Source of the DNA: Marivita sp. | GTDB lineage: Bacteria; Pseudomonadota; Alphaproteobacteria; Rhodobacterales; Rhodobacteraceae | Assembly (NCBI RefSeq): GCF_022763305.1 | Contig: NZ_JALEGT010000062.1 | Coordinates: 26,720 to 90,719, forward strand | Direction of reading: 5' to 3' | DNA: 64,000 bases | Shown here: piece after piece, positions 52,971-62,290 of the stretch | How the letters are laid out: every line of letters begins with the position of its first letter | How positions within the stretch are numbered: the first letter of the stretch is position 1 | Made by a program: the position numbers and the translations under genes | Notes under the pieces: model-generated | The model's database searches: none | The model's input: only the letters and a program-made list of their open reading frames with translations | What the model was told of the DNA's origin: nothing

Positions 52971-54215
52971 TCAACCCCGGGACGCGACACGCGCCTGATA
53001 GGTACCCAATTCGCCAATCAAGGAGAGCCCCGACGGTGTTCCCAGGCGTACGCAGAATTCAGACCAGATCGCGCCGAAGGGCAGGTCTCGGAATTCCTCA
53101 GTCAAGGTGAGCCGCGCGGTGAAATCGAGGCCATCTTCTGCGGCTCGAAGCCGATCCCACGGCGTCAAGAGCGCCCGCAGAAGGGCTTTCTGCATGTTCC
53201 TGACCCCGATCACCCAGGCGGCTGTTCGGCTGATCGTGGCATCGAAAAAGTCGAGGCCGATATAGGTCCGGTCCAGCAGGTCTGCGCTGACCAACTCATG
53301 CGCCATGGCAAGAATATCGTCGTTCTGCAAAATGACGTGATCGCTGTCCCAGCGCATCGGCCGCGAGACATGCAGGAGGATTTGAGGAAGCGACAGCGCA
53401 ACCGCGCTCAGCTTGTCGGCGATGCTTTCAGTGGGGTGGAAATGCCCCATGTCGAGACAGAGAAGCGTGCCCTTGCGGATCGCGTAGCCCATATAGAACT
53501 CATGGCTTCCCACGGTGCAGGCCTCGACCCCGATGCCGAACAGCTTTGACTCGACCGCGTCCAGCATATGGGCGGGATCCTGATTTGGCCTGAGCATGTC
53601 GTTGAGCGATGCCTCAAGCCGTTTTCGCGCAGACATGCGATCGACGGGGATGTCCTTGTAGCCGTCGGGCACCCAGATGTTGTTCACACACACGCTGCCA
53701 AGTTCTGAACCGATGCGCGCAGCAATGTCCCGCGTGCGCTTGCCGTGTTCGATCCAGAAGTCGCGAATGCCTTTGTCCGGATGCGACAGTGTCAGGTTAT
53801 CATCCGCCTTGGCATGGGCGAAAAAGGTCGGGTTGAAGTCCAGCCCGATGCCCTGAGTTTTGGCCCAATCGACCCAGGGCGCAAAATGCCGGTACTCGAT
53901 CTCGTCACGGTCCGGGGTCTCGTCGGTGTCCATATACATGGCATGCAGGTTGAGCCGGTGTTTGCCCGGGATCATGGAATAGGCAAACTCCAGATCGGCG
54001 CGCAGCTCGTCCGGCGTGCGGGCGCGTCCGGGATGATTGCCCGTGGCCTGTATCCCACCACCCGAGGACCCGGTCTTCTTTTCGAAGCCGACAACATCGT
54101 CGCCCTGCCAGCAATGCATCGAGATCGGGATCGTTGCCAGCCGTGCAAGCGCTGCCTCGGTATCGACGCCCCACTCTGCGAAGGCCGCTTTTGCGCTGTC
54201 GTAGCTCATGACCAT
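52971..54215 (-). CDS. rhaA: L-rhamnose isomerase, enterobacterial RhaA type
   Basis: A 414-residue metal-dependent isomerase converting L-rhamnose to L-rhamnulose. The sequence follows E. coli RhaA closely: SMHCWQGDDVVGFE, GIQATGNHPGRA, ELRADLEFAYSMIPG, RLNLHAMY, LDFNPTFFAH, VESKLFGIGVEACTVGS, CLDMGHFHPTE and MRWDSDHVI. This differs from the Pseudomonas/rhizobial RhaI family usually found beside RhaRSTPQUK loci. In-frame ATGs occur at 54215 and 54209. It lies 16 bp after rhaD on the same strand. Confidence 0.9.
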   Translation of the reverse strand: MVMSYDSAKAAFAEWGVDTEAALARLATIPISMHCWQGDDVVGFEKKTGSSGGGIQATGNHPGRARTPDELRADLEFAYSMIPGKHRLNLHAMYMDTDETPDRDEIEYRHFAPWVDWAKTQGIGLDFNPTFFAHAKADDNLTLSHPDKGIRDFWIEHGKRTRDIAARIGSELGSVCVNNIWVPDGYKDIPVDRMSARKRLEASLNDMLRPNQDPAHMLDAVESKLFGIGVEACTVGSHEFYMGYAIRKGTLLCLDMGHFHPTESIADKLSAVALSLPQILLHVSRPMRWDSDHVILQNDDILAMAHELVSADLLDRTYIGLDFFDATISRTAAWVIGVRNMQKALLRALLTPWDRLRAAEDGLDFTARLTLTEEFRDLPFGAIWSEFCVRLGTPSGLSLIGELGTYQARVASRG

Positions 54216-54231
54216 TCCCCGTCTTCCAAGT

Positions 54232-56334
54232 TCAGCGCGTGAACGCCTGCACGTTGCCTGCATCCACGTTCAGAATGTTACCGGTCGATTTGGACGAGGT
54301 TTCAGCGGCAAAGAAATAGCAGGCCTCTGCAATGTCCTCGGGAAGTACAGACCGTTTGAGCATCGAACGGTTGCGGTACATCTCTTCGAGGCCCTGCTTG
54401 TCAGTGCCATACGTTGACGCCCGCTGATCAAGCCACTCGCCTTCCCAAATCTTCGACCCGCGCAGCACGGCATCGGGGTTGACGACGTTGACGCGGATGC
54501 CTGCTTCGGCACCTTCAAGCGCGAGACAGCGGGCCAGATGGATTTCCGCAGCCTTGGCGGTGCAATAGGCCGATGCGTTGGGCGAGGCCGCAAGACCATT
54601 CTTCGACGCGACGAAGACGATCGATCCCCCCATGTCCTGTACGCGCATCAGCTTGAATGCTTCGCGGCTGACGAGGAAATAACCGGTGCTCAGGATGTCC
54701 ATGTTCCTGTTCCAGAGCGCAAGCGTCGTCTGTTCGACCGGTGCAGAAGAGGCGATCCCCGCATTGGATACCAGAATATCGATCCCGCCGAACTCGACCG
54801 CGGCTTCGGCAAAGGCCTGTGCGACTGCGTCTTCGTTGGTGACATCCATGACCACAGAACGTACCACATCCTGACCGTAGGATTGCGTCAGCGCATCTTG
54901 TGCGGTTTTCAGATTATCGGCATTGATGTCGGCAAGGACGACGCAGGCACCCTCGGCGAGGTACCGCTCGGCCGTTGCGACACCGATGCCACCCGCGCCC
55001 CCTGTGACCAGCGCAACGCGACCTGCAAGCGACTTGGGCTTTGGCATGCGCTGCAGCTTGGCCTCTTCGAGCAGCCAGTATTCGATGTCGAAGGCTTCTT
55101 GTTCGGGCAGACCCTGGTATTCGCTGACCGCCGACGCGCCGCGCATCACGTTGATCGCGTTCACGTAGAACTCGCCCGAAATCCGCGCCGTCGCCTTGTC
55201 CTTCGCAAAGGTGATCATGCCCACGCCGGGCACGAGGTAAACAACAGCATTGGGATCCCGAAGCGCCGGGCTGTCGTCGTGTTTGCGCCGCTCGTAATAG
55301 GCCTTGTAGTCCTCGCGATACGCGTCGATATGCGCGGGCAGCCCGGCCAGAACCTCGTCAAGGTTGCCCTTGCTTGGGTCGAAATCCACGACCAGGGGAC
55401 GGATTTTCGTCCGCAGGAAGTGATCGGGGCAGGACGTACCGAGCGCCGCGAGCGCTTCCATCTGCTGTGAATTGACGAATTCCAGAACGGCGGGGCTGTC
55501 GTTGAAGTGCCCGACCATATGCTGGTTGCCGCTCACAAATCCGCGAATGGCAGGCATCAGCCGGGCTGCCACATTGCGGCGTGCTGTGGCGTCAAGGGAG
55601 GTGTGCTTTGTCCCACCAAAGACCGGGGCGCCCGACATCCGTTCGTGCAGCCATTCTGTCGCGCGGTTGATCACGTCAATCGTGGTGTCGTAACAGTCCT
55701 TCGCGGTGTCGGCCCACGTGAACAGGCCGTGGCTTTCCAACACGACACCATCGGCCTCCGGGTTTTCGAGGCAGAATTTCTCGAGCCAAAGGCCCAACTC
55801 ATATCCCGGACGTTTCCACGGCAGCCAACCGATGCGCGCTCCGAAGATGTCCTGCGTCAGCTCTTTCGAATTCTTCGACGCGGCAATGGCGATGATCGCA
55901 TCGGCATGGACGTGATCGACATGCTTGCGCGGCACATAGGCATGGAGCGGCGTGTCGATCGAAGCCGCACGCGGGTTCAGCTTGAAGGTGCAATGGGGAA
56001 GATAGGCCACCATTTCATCTTCAAACTCGACACCCCGGTAAAGCGATCTCAGCGAGTTCAGCTTGTCCATGTAGAGCGTGGCAAACCCATCCATCCTGAT
56101 CGAGCCGATGTCGCCGCCCGAGCCCTTGACCCAGAGCACCTCGACGGTTTCGCCTGTCAGCGGATCGGTTTCCATCACCTTGGCCGAGGTGTTGCCACCG
56201 CCGTAATTGGTCACGCGCTTGTCCGACCCAAGGATGTTCGAGCGGTAGAGAAGCAACTCCGATTCGCTCATTCCTTTGGCGGTGTCGTCGTTCCAACGGT
56301 TTTCCAGCAAAGGATTGTCGACCGATTTCAACAT
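54232..56334 (-). CDS. rhaD: Bifunctional rhamnulose-1-phosphate aldolase / lactaldehyde dehydrogenase-type SDR
   Basis: A 700-residue fusion. Residues about 1-420 form a class II aldolase/adducin-type domain with zinc ligands His138, His141 and His143 (HVDHVHAD) that splits rhamnulose-1-phosphate into dihydroxyacetone phosphate and L-lactaldehyde. Residues about 435-700 form an SDR domain (VALVTGGAGGIGVAT, catalytic YCTAKAAE) thought to oxidise the lactaldehyde. The fusion is characteristic of rhizobial and roseobacter rhamnose loci. GAGGAG lies 7 nt before the start. It diverges from the DeoR regulator and heads the rhaD-rhaA operon. Confidence 0.92.
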   Translation of the reverse strand: MLKSVDNPLLENRWNDDTAKGMSESELLLYRSNILGSDKRVTNYGGGNTSAKVMETDPLTGETVEVLWVKGSGGDIGSIRMDGFATLYMDKLNSLRSLYRGVEFEDEMVAYLPHCTFKLNPRAASIDTPLHAYVPRKHVDHVHADAIIAIAASKNSKELTQDIFGARIGWLPWKRPGYELGLWLEKFCLENPEADGVVLESHGLFTWADTAKDCYDTTIDVINRATEWLHERMSGAPVFGGTKHTSLDATARRNVAARLMPAIRGFVSGNQHMVGHFNDSPAVLEFVNSQQMEALAALGTSCPDHFLRTKIRPLVVDFDPSKGNLDEVLAGLPAHIDAYREDYKAYYERRKHDDSPALRDPNAVVYLVPGVGMITFAKDKATARISGEFYVNAINVMRGASAVSEYQGLPEQEAFDIEYWLLEEAKLQRMPKPKSLAGRVALVTGGAGGIGVATAERYLAEGACVVLADINADNLKTAQDALTQSYGQDVVRSVVMDVTNEDAVAQAFAEAAVEFGGIDILVSNAGIASSAPVEQTTLALWNRNMDILSTGYFLVSREAFKLMRVQDMGGSIVFVASKNGLAASPNASAYCTAKAAEIHLARCLALEGAEAGIRVNVVNPDAVLRGSKIWEGEWLDQRASTYGTDKQGLEEMYRNRSMLKRSVLPEDIAEACYFFAAETSSKSTGNILNVDAGNVQAFTR

Positions 56335-56406
56335 GATGTGCTCCTCATCAGACGGACTCAGTCCGAAATCACCTAGTGTCCAGCGTGGGGCTGGCATGAT
56401 CGTTTG

Positions 56407-56475
56407 TCAATCTCGCTCAATCACATTCAATCATGCTGCAGTGCAGAATGATTGAATGTGACGGTTTTTGATTGA
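56407..56475. promoter_or_regulatory. Rhamnose operator array (TCAATC/GATTGA half-sites)
   Basis: Three direct TCAATC copies begin at 56407, 56417 and 56427, exactly 10 bp apart. Inverted GATTGA copies begin at 56450 and 56470, 20 bp apart. The innermost part is a perfect inverted repeat with 14-bp arms (TCACATTCAATCAT, 56421-56434, and complement at 56448-56461). It lies between rhaD and rhaR, 73 bp from the rhaD start and 46 bp from the rhaR start, the expected place for DeoR-type repression of both directions. Confidence 0.8.
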
Positions 56476-56520
56476 CTGCACGTTGGAATCTGAGCACGCT
56501 TAACGGCAAGGGAGGCAAAT

Positions 56521-57324
56521 ATGCACGAGTCTGAACGCCACAGGGTCATTCTATCCACGGTCCAGGATCGGGCTGTCGTGACGGTCGTTGATCTGTGCAA
56601 TCTGACCGGCGCATCCGAAGCCACGATCCGTCGAGATATCGCCACCCTTCACATGCAAAAGAAGGTCCGGCGCGTACGCGGCGGTGTCGAATCCCTGACT
56701 CCGCCTCAATTCGTAGGTCTTGCAGGCCGCACATTCGCGGTGAACGAGTCGCTCCGGATCAAGGAAAAGCAGGCGATCGCACGGGCGGCCGTGGATCTTT
56801 GCGAAGACGGCGAGCCGATCACCATCAATGGCGGGACGACGACCTTTCAGATGGTCCACCCCTTGGCGAATCGGCGGTGTCAGGTGTTCACCAATTCCTT
56901 TCCGATTGCAGAGCACCTGCTGAAACACTCGAAGAACACCGTGATGGTGTCGGGCGGTGCGATCTATCGCGAACAGAACATCATCCTGTCGCCCTTTGAG
57001 AATGACGTGACGCGCAATTTCTACGCCCGCCGTATGTTCATGGGTGCGCAGGGGATCGGCCCGCTCGGACTGATGGAGGCGGATCCGCTGCTGATCCGGG
57101 CCGAAGAAAAGCTGATGGGTCAGGCAGACGAGCTTGTCGTGCTGGTCGACAGCTCGAAATTCGAACAGCGGTCCAGCCTCGTGCTTTGCGGCCTCGACCG
57201 CATCTCGACGCTGATCACGGATGAAGGAATCTCGGACAAGGCGGCGGCAATGCTGGACGCTGCGGACGTGAAACTGATCGTCGCCCAGTCCGGCGGCGCT
57301 CAAGAGGACGTGGCCGCCTCATAG
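56521..57324 (+). CDS. rhaR: DeoR-family regulator of L-rhamnose catabolism
   Basis: A 267-residue DeoR-type repressor. The N-terminal winged helix reads ERHRVILSTVQDRAVVTVVD, then GASEATIRRDIATLH and VRRVRGG; the C-terminal sugar-phosphate isomerase-like sensor has ITINGGTTTFQMVHPL, FTNSFPIAEHLL and VVLVDSSKFE. In Rhizobium the orthologous RhaR governs an identically ordered locus. It sits at the divergence of rhaD and the transport operon with a matching operator array upstream. GCAAGGGAGG precedes the start. Confidence 0.9.
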   Translation: MHESERHRVILSTVQDRAVVTVVDLCNLTGASEATIRRDIATLHMQKKVRRVRGGVESLTPPQFVGLAGRTFAVNESLRIKEKQAIARAAVDLCEDGEPITINGGTTTFQMVHPLANRRCQVFTNSFPIAEHLLKHSKNTVMVSGGAIYREQNIILSPFENDVTRNFYARRMFMGAQGIGPLGLMEADPLLIRAEEKLMGQADELVVLVDSSKFEQRSSLVLCGLDRISTLITDEGISDKAAAMLDAADVKLIVAQSGGAQEDVAAS

Positions 57325-57362
57325 ATCGGCCAAGTACAACAGTTACTTTGGGAGGACTTTAC

Positions 57363-58364
57363 ATGAAACGTCGGACATTCACCTCGCTGGTGGCGGGCAT
57401 GAGCCTCGCGGCCAGCCTCATGGGCACCAGCGCAATGGCGCAGGACAACATGCGCATCGCGCTTGTCGTCAAGGCGCTTGGGATCGGCTTCTTCGAGGCC
57501 GCCGCTGAAGGCGCCGAGGAAGCGGCGGCAGAACTGGGCAACGTCGAGATCATCTATACCGGCCCGACCGACACCACTGCGGAAGGCCAGATCGAGGTCA
57601 TCAACTCGCTGATCGCGCAGGGCGTCGATGCGATTGCGATCTCAGCCAACGACCCTGATGCGGTGTCCCCCGCCCTTCAGCGCGCAATGCAGCGCGGCAT
57701 CACCGTCATCTCGTGGGATTCCGGGGTGAACGAAGAGGGCCGCCAGATGCACCTCAACCCGTCATCCACGCCGCTGATCGGCAACACGATCCTCAAGCTT
57801 GCTGCCGATCACATGCCGGATGGTGGCCAGGTGGCGATCCTGTCGGCTTCGGCCACGGCCACCAACCAGAACGCGTGGATTGCGGCCGCCGAGGAGGTTC
57901 TGCCGAACTATCCGGGTATCGAACTCGTTGCGACCGTCTATGGGGACGACCTGTCGGACAAGTCCTACCGCGAGGCGCAGGGCCTCATGGCGTCCTATCC
58001 GGACCTGAAGGCGATCATCGCACCCACAACAGTCGGCATTCTTGCCTCGTGCCAGGCGGTTTCCGACGCTGGCAAGATCGGCCAGGTCAACGTGACCGGA
58101 CTTGGTCTGCCGTCAGAGATGGCGGGCTGCGTGGAATCTGGTGCCACCAAGAGCTTTGCGATCTGGAATCCCATCGATCTGGGCTATTCCGCAACGATGA
58201 TCGCACACGCACTTGCCTCGGGTGCGGCAACGGCAGAGCCGGGTGCGGAAATCCCGACAGGCCGCATGGGGTCTGTGACGCTCGACGACACGAACACGGC
58301 CGCGATGTCGGACCCGTTCACCTATGACGCGTCCAACATCGATCAATTCAAGGACATCTTCTGA
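57363..58364 (+). CDS. rhaS: L-rhamnose ABC transporter substrate-binding protein
   Basis: A 333-residue periplasmic binding protein of the ribose/galactose (CUT2) class. Signal peptide over about residues 1-27 (MKRRTFTSLVAGMSLAAS, cleavage near AMA-QD). The mature chain has RIALVVKALGIGFFEAAAEG, EVINSLIAQGVDAIAISAND and WNPIDLGYSATMIA, matching rhizobial RhaS. GGGAGGA is placed 7 nt before the ATG at 57363. It follows rhaR by 38 bp and is separated from the ATPase gene by a strong hairpin. Confidence 0.92.
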   Translation: MKRRTFTSLVAGMSLAASLMGTSAMAQDNMRIALVVKALGIGFFEAAAEGAEEAAAELGNVEIIYTGPTDTTAEGQIEVINSLIAQGVDAIAISANDPDAVSPALQRAMQRGITVISWDSGVNEEGRQMHLNPSSTPLIGNTILKLAADHMPDGGQVAILSASATATNQNAWIAAAEEVLPNYPGIELVATVYGDDLSDKSYREAQGLMASYPDLKAIIAPTTVGILASCQAVSDAGKIGQVNVTGLGLPSEMAGCVESGATKSFAIWNPIDLGYSATMIAHALASGAATAEPGAEIPTGRMGSVTLDDTNTAAMSDPFTYDASNIDQFKDIF

Positions 58365-58377
58365 TCGCAGACGCAGA

Positions 58378-58403
58378 ACAGCGCAGCGTTCGCGCTGCGC
58401 TGT
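58378..58403 (+). promoter_or_regulatory. Intercistronic hairpin between rhaS and rhaT
   Basis: A perfect 11-bp stem (ACAGCGCAGCG and complement) capped by a TTCG tetraloop, 13 bp after the rhaS stop. TTCG-closed stems are unusually stable; no T-run follows, so RNA protection of the rhaS message or partial attenuation is more likely than full termination. Confidence 0.7.
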
Positions 58404-58433
58404 CACCCTTTCGGCAAGGCAGCCCCAAAATCC

Positions 58434-59966
58434 ATGTTGATGCACCCCGATCAGAAATCCGATCTCCTCGGAGCAGAGACCGAAACGCCGATTTTGGCGT
58501 TGAACCGGGTGACCAAAACCTTCCCCGGTGTCACGGCCTTGTCCGAGGTGTCGCTTGAGCTGTTTCCCGGCAAAGTCACCGCGTTGGTTGGCGAGAACGG
58601 GGCAGGCAAATCAACGGTCGTCAAGATTCTGACGGGCATCTATCAGCCGGATGGTGGAGAGATCGAGATTGACGGCGCACCCTGCCGATTTCCGAATTCG
58701 CAAGCGGCAGGGGATGCAGGCGTCACCGCAATCCATCAGGAAACGGTTCTTTTCGACGAGTTGTCCGTGGCCGAGAACATCTTTCTGGGCCACGCGCCGC
58801 GCGGGCGGTTCGGCCTGATCGATACCGCAGAGATGATCGAAAAGGCCCGTGCCATCCTCGTGAGCATCGGCGCTCAGATCGACCCACACACACGGCTCAA
58901 GGACCTCGGGATTGCGAACAAGCACCTCGTGGCCATCGCGCGCGCGCTGTCGATCGACGCGCGGGTCGTGATCATGGACGAGCCCACCGCAGCCCTCAGC
59001 CAGAAGGAGATCGAGGAGCTTTACGTCCTTGTCGAAGAACTCAAGGACCAGGGCAAAGCGATCCTCTTCATCAGCCACAAGTTCGATGAGATCTTCCGCA
59101 TCGCGGACCACTACACGGTTTTCCGCGATGGAGCGCTTGTCGGCACCGGGTCCATCGCGGACGTGTCCGAGGGCGAACTCGTCAAGATGATGGTCGGTCG
59201 GGATGTCAGCCAAATCTTTCCCGAACGTGACCACAATGTCGGCGACGAGATTCTGGTGGTCGAAGGATACGAGCATCCGACCGAATTCGCGGACATCGAT
59301 TTCACGCTCCACCGAGGAGAAATTCTGGGCTTTTACGGCCTTGTCGGTGCGGGCCGTTCCGAATTCATGCAGTCGCTCTTCGGGATCACCCGACCCGCCT
59401 CTGGCACATTGCGTATCGATGGCGAAAAGGTCGTGATCCGATCCCCGGCCGACGCCGTTGCGAATGGCATCGTCTATGTCCCCGAGGATCGCGGCAAGCA
59501 GGGCGCGATCACCGCGCTCCCGATCTTCCAGAACGTGACGCTTCCGTCGCTGGGGCGCACCTCGCGCAACGGTTTCCTGAGGTTGGCAGAAGAGTTCAAA
59601 CTCGCCCGCGAATACACCGAACGCCTCGACCTTCGCGCAGCATCGCTGGACACCGATGTCGGCAACCTGTCGGGCGGCAACCAGCAGAAGGTCGTCATCG
59701 CCAAATGGCTGGCCACGCAACCCAAGGTCATCATCCTCGATGAGCCGACCAAAGGGATCGATATCGGCTCCAAGGCCGCCGTTCACGAATTCATGGCAGA
59801 ACTGGCCGCTCAGGGTCTGGCCGTCATCATGGTCAGCTCGGAAATCCCGGAGATCATGGGCATGTCGGACCGGGTGATCGTCATGCGAGAGGGGCGGATC
59901 GCGGCAGAGCTTTCGGGCGACCAGATTACGCCCGAGTCCCTGGTACGGCACGCGGCGGGGATCTGA
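58434..59966 (+). CDS. rhaT: L-rhamnose ABC transporter ATP-binding protein
   Basis: A 510-residue CUT2 ATPase with two fused nucleotide-binding domains. Domain 1 has Walker A GENGAGKST and Walker B VIMDEPTAALS. Domain 2 has a degenerate P-loop GLVGAGRSEF, a signature LSGGNQQK and VIILDEPTKGIDIG. The single intact Walker A with a substituted second one is normal for this class. It powers RhaP/RhaQ. The coding region starts 30 bp after the hairpin, and the two permease genes follow closely. Confidence 0.92.
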   Translation: MLMHPDQKSDLLGAETETPILALNRVTKTFPGVTALSEVSLELFPGKVTALVGENGAGKSTVVKILTGIYQPDGGEIEIDGAPCRFPNSQAAGDAGVTAIHQETVLFDELSVAENIFLGHAPRGRFGLIDTAEMIEKARAILVSIGAQIDPHTRLKDLGIANKHLVAIARALSIDARVVIMDEPTAALSQKEIEELYVLVEELKDQGKAILFISHKFDEIFRIADHYTVFRDGALVGTGSIADVSEGELVKMMVGRDVSQIFPERDHNVGDEILVVEGYEHPTEFADIDFTLHRGEILGFYGLVGAGRSEFMQSLFGITRPASGTLRIDGEKVVIRSPADAVANGIVYVPEDRGKQGAITALPIFQNVTLPSLGRTSRNGFLRLAEEFKLAREYTERLDLRAASLDTDVGNLSGGNQQKVVIAKWLATQPKVIILDEPTKGIDIGSKAAVHEFMAELAAQGLAVIMVSSEIPEIMGMSDRVIVMREGRIAAELSGDQITPESLVRHAAGI

Positions 59967-59977
59967 AGGAGGCACTT

Positions 59978-60961
59978 ATGTCAAAGCACGTCCTCATGTC
60001 GCGCGAAATGCTCCTCACCGGAGCGATCATCCTGCTACTTGGGATCATCGCTTCGCGGTTCCCTGCCTTCATCGCGCCGTCGAATCTGGCAAATGTGTTC
60101 AACGACACTGCCCCTCTGATCCTGCTGGCCATCGGCCAGATGATCGTGATCCTGACACGCTGCATCGATCTGAGTGTTGCGGCGAACCTCGCCCTGACCG
60201 GCATGGTCGTCGCCATGATCAATGTTGCGATGCCGGAACTGCCCGTGCCTGTGATCATCGTCATTTCCATCGGATTCGGGGCGCTTCTTGGCATGATCAA
60301 CGGCGTTCTCGTCTGGAAGCTTGCCATTCCGCCGATTGTCGTGACGCTGGGGACCATGACGATCTTTCGCGGCACGATCTTCCTTCTTTCAGACGGCAAA
60401 TGGGTCAACAGCCACGAGTTCAGCGACACTTTCAAGGCCTTTCCACGGACCGAGCTTCTTGGCCTGCCGCTGATGAGCTGGATCGCCATCGCCGCCGTCA
60501 TCTTCTTCACGCTCGTGATGTCGCGGACAACGCTGGGCCGCGCCTTCTATGCCGCTGGCGGCAACCCGCACGCCGCCACCTACGCCGGGATCGACGTGGG
60601 TAAGACGCAATTCTGGGCCTTCACCATTTCCGGCGCTTTGGCAGGGCTTACGGGCTATCTCTGGGTCTCGCGGTTTGCCGTTGCGTTCGTCGATCTGGCC
60701 GGCGGGTTCGAGCTGAATGTCGTGGCAGCCTGCGTCATCGGGGGCGTCGCCATCATGGGCGGCATCGGCACGGTTGTCGGCGCGATGCTGGGGTCGCTGT
60801 TCCTTGGCATCATCAGCAATGCGCTTCCCGTCGTGAACATCTCGCCGTTCTGGCAACTGGCGATTTCGGGCAGCGCGATCATCATCGCGGTCGCCCTTAA
60901 CGCCCAGGCCAATCGCGACAAGGGCCGGATCATCCTCAAACGTGCGGAGAACGCGACATGA
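59978..60961 (+). CDS. rhaP: L-rhamnose ABC transporter permease
   Basis: A 327-residue CUT2 permease with about eight to ten hydrophobic helices. Typical segments are LLAIGQMIVILTRCIDLSVA, ALLGMINGVLVWKLAIPPIVVTLGTM, and YAAGGNPHAATYAGIDVGK, the EAA-like loop that contacts the ATPase. It pairs with RhaQ to form the channel. GAAGGAGG precedes the ATG, and its stop overlaps the rhaQ start by 4 bp. Confidence 0.9.
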   Translation: MSKHVLMSREMLLTGAIILLLGIIASRFPAFIAPSNLANVFNDTAPLILLAIGQMIVILTRCIDLSVAANLALTGMVVAMINVAMPELPVPVIIVISIGFGALLGMINGVLVWKLAIPPIVVTLGTMTIFRGTIFLLSDGKWVNSHEFSDTFKAFPRTELLGLPLMSWIAIAAVIFFTLVMSRTTLGRAFYAAGGNPHAATYAGIDVGKTQFWAFTISGALAGLTGYLWVSRFAVAFVDLAGGFELNVVAACVIGGVAIMGGIGTVVGAMLGSLFLGIISNALPVVNISPFWQLAISGSAIIIAVALNAQANRDKGRIILKRAENAT

Positions 60962-61959
60962 CCGAGACACCCCGCTCCTCCATTCCCGATCGCCTGCGTT
61001 CACCGCTGGATCGGCGCCTGAAAAGCTGGGAAACCCTGCTTCTGGCAGTCGCCATAGCGATCTTCGTCGTGAACAGCTTTACCTCACCCTATTTCCTGAA
61101 CGCCTGGAACCTCAGCGACATGACGTTCAACTTCACGGAAAAGGCTATGATCGCCTTCGCGATGGCGCTTCTGATCATCGCGGGCGAAATCGACCTCTCC
61201 GTGGCGTCGATCATCGCGCTGGCCTCGACAGCAATGGGAGCGGCGGTTCAGGTCGGGGTGGGCACACCGGGACTGGTGCTCATCGGACTTGGGGTGGGCC
61301 TTCTGTGCGGCGCGTTCAACGGCGTTCTCGTCACACGCATGGGCCTGCCGTCGATTGTCGTCACCATCGGCACGATGAGCCTTTTCCGCGGGATCAGTTA
61401 CATCGTTCTGGGCGATCAGGCCTATCGCGGATACCCGTCGGACTTTGCGTTTTTCGGACAGGGCTACGTCTTCTGGGTGATCTCCTTTGAATTCGTGCTC
61501 TTCGCCTGCCTCGCGCTCATCTATTACGTGCTGCTCCACAAGACGAACTTCGGACGTGCGGTCTATGCCATCGGCAACAATCCCGTCGGTGCAGAGTTCT
61601 CGGGAATCCGGGTCGCCCGCGTGAAGTTCATTCTTTTCCTGCTGACAGGGCTGATGTCCGGTGTGGCCGCCATCTGCCTGACCTCACGGCTGGCATCGAC
61701 ACGTCCGTCAATCGCTGTGGGATGGGAGCTGGAAATTGTCACGATGGTCGTTCTTGGCGGTGTGAACATCCTCGGCGGGTCTGGCTCCATCCCTGGCGTG
61801 GTGATCGCCGCATTTGTGATGGGGCTGGTGACGTTCGGTTTGGGCCTTTTGAATGTGCCCGGCATCGTGATGTCCATCGTGATCGGGGCGCTTCTGATCG
61901 GCGTCATCGCCTTGCCGCGCCTTTGGCAGACGTGGCGTCTTCAGGCTGCAAAGCGGTAG
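60958..61959 (+). CDS. rhaQ: L-rhamnose ABC transporter permease, second subunit
   Basis: A 333-residue CUT2 permease homologous to RhaP ([61 protein letters not shown]). Two different permease chains per transporter is the rhizobial rhamnose arrangement. Coupled to rhaP by ATGA overlap and followed 16 bp later by the mutarotase gene. Confidence 0.9.
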   Translation: MTETPRSSIPDRLRSPLDRRLKSWETLLLAVAIAIFVVNSFTSPYFLNAWNLSDMTFNFTEKAMIAFAMALLIIAGEIDLSVASIIALASTAMGAAVQVGVGTPGLVLIGLGVGLLCGAFNGVLVTRMGLPSIVVTIGTMSLFRGISYIVLGDQAYRGYPSDFAFFGQGYVFWVISFEFVLFACLALIYYVLLHKTNFGRAVYAIGNNPVGAEFSGIRVARVKFILFLLTGLMSGVAAICLTSRLASTRPSIAVGWELEIVTMVVLGGVNILGGSGSIPGVVIAAFVMGLVTFGLGLLNVPGIVMSIVIGALLIGVIALPRLWQTWRLQAAKR

Positions 61960-61975
61960 GGCAGGAGACAGACAG

Positions 61976-62290
61976 ATGGAAAAGTATGCGTTCAAAATGC
62001 ACCTCAATCCCGGGGCAAAGGCAGAGTACAAAAAGCGCCATGACGAGATTTGGCCAGACCTCGTGGCGCTTCTGAAGACCGCCGGAGTGTCGGACTATTC
62101 CATTCACCTCGATGAGGAGACAAACATCCTGTTCGGTGTCCTCTGGCGCACGGACGATCACAAGATGGACGACCTGCCCTCCCACGAAATCATGCAGAAA
62201 TGGTGGGCCCACATGGCCGACATCATGGAAACATATGAGGACAACGAACCGGTTGCCTTGCCTCTCACCCCAGTCTTTCACATGTCATGA
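61976..62290 (+). CDS. rhaU: L-rhamnose mutarotase
   Basis: A 104-residue RhaM/RhaU-family enzyme that interconverts the alpha and beta anomers of L-rhamnose so the isomerase has its preferred form. [19 protein letters not shown] (catalytic His region), [25 protein letters not shown] and [16 protein letters not shown] follow the family closely. The name is RhaU in rhizobia and RhaM in E. coli. Its stop overlaps the kinase start by 4 bp. Confidence 0.93.
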   Translation: MEKYAFKMHLNPGAKAEYKKRHDEIWPDLVALLKTAGVSDYSIHLDEETNILFGVLWRTDDHKMDDLPSHEIMQKWWAHMADIMETYEDNEPVALPLTPVFHMS

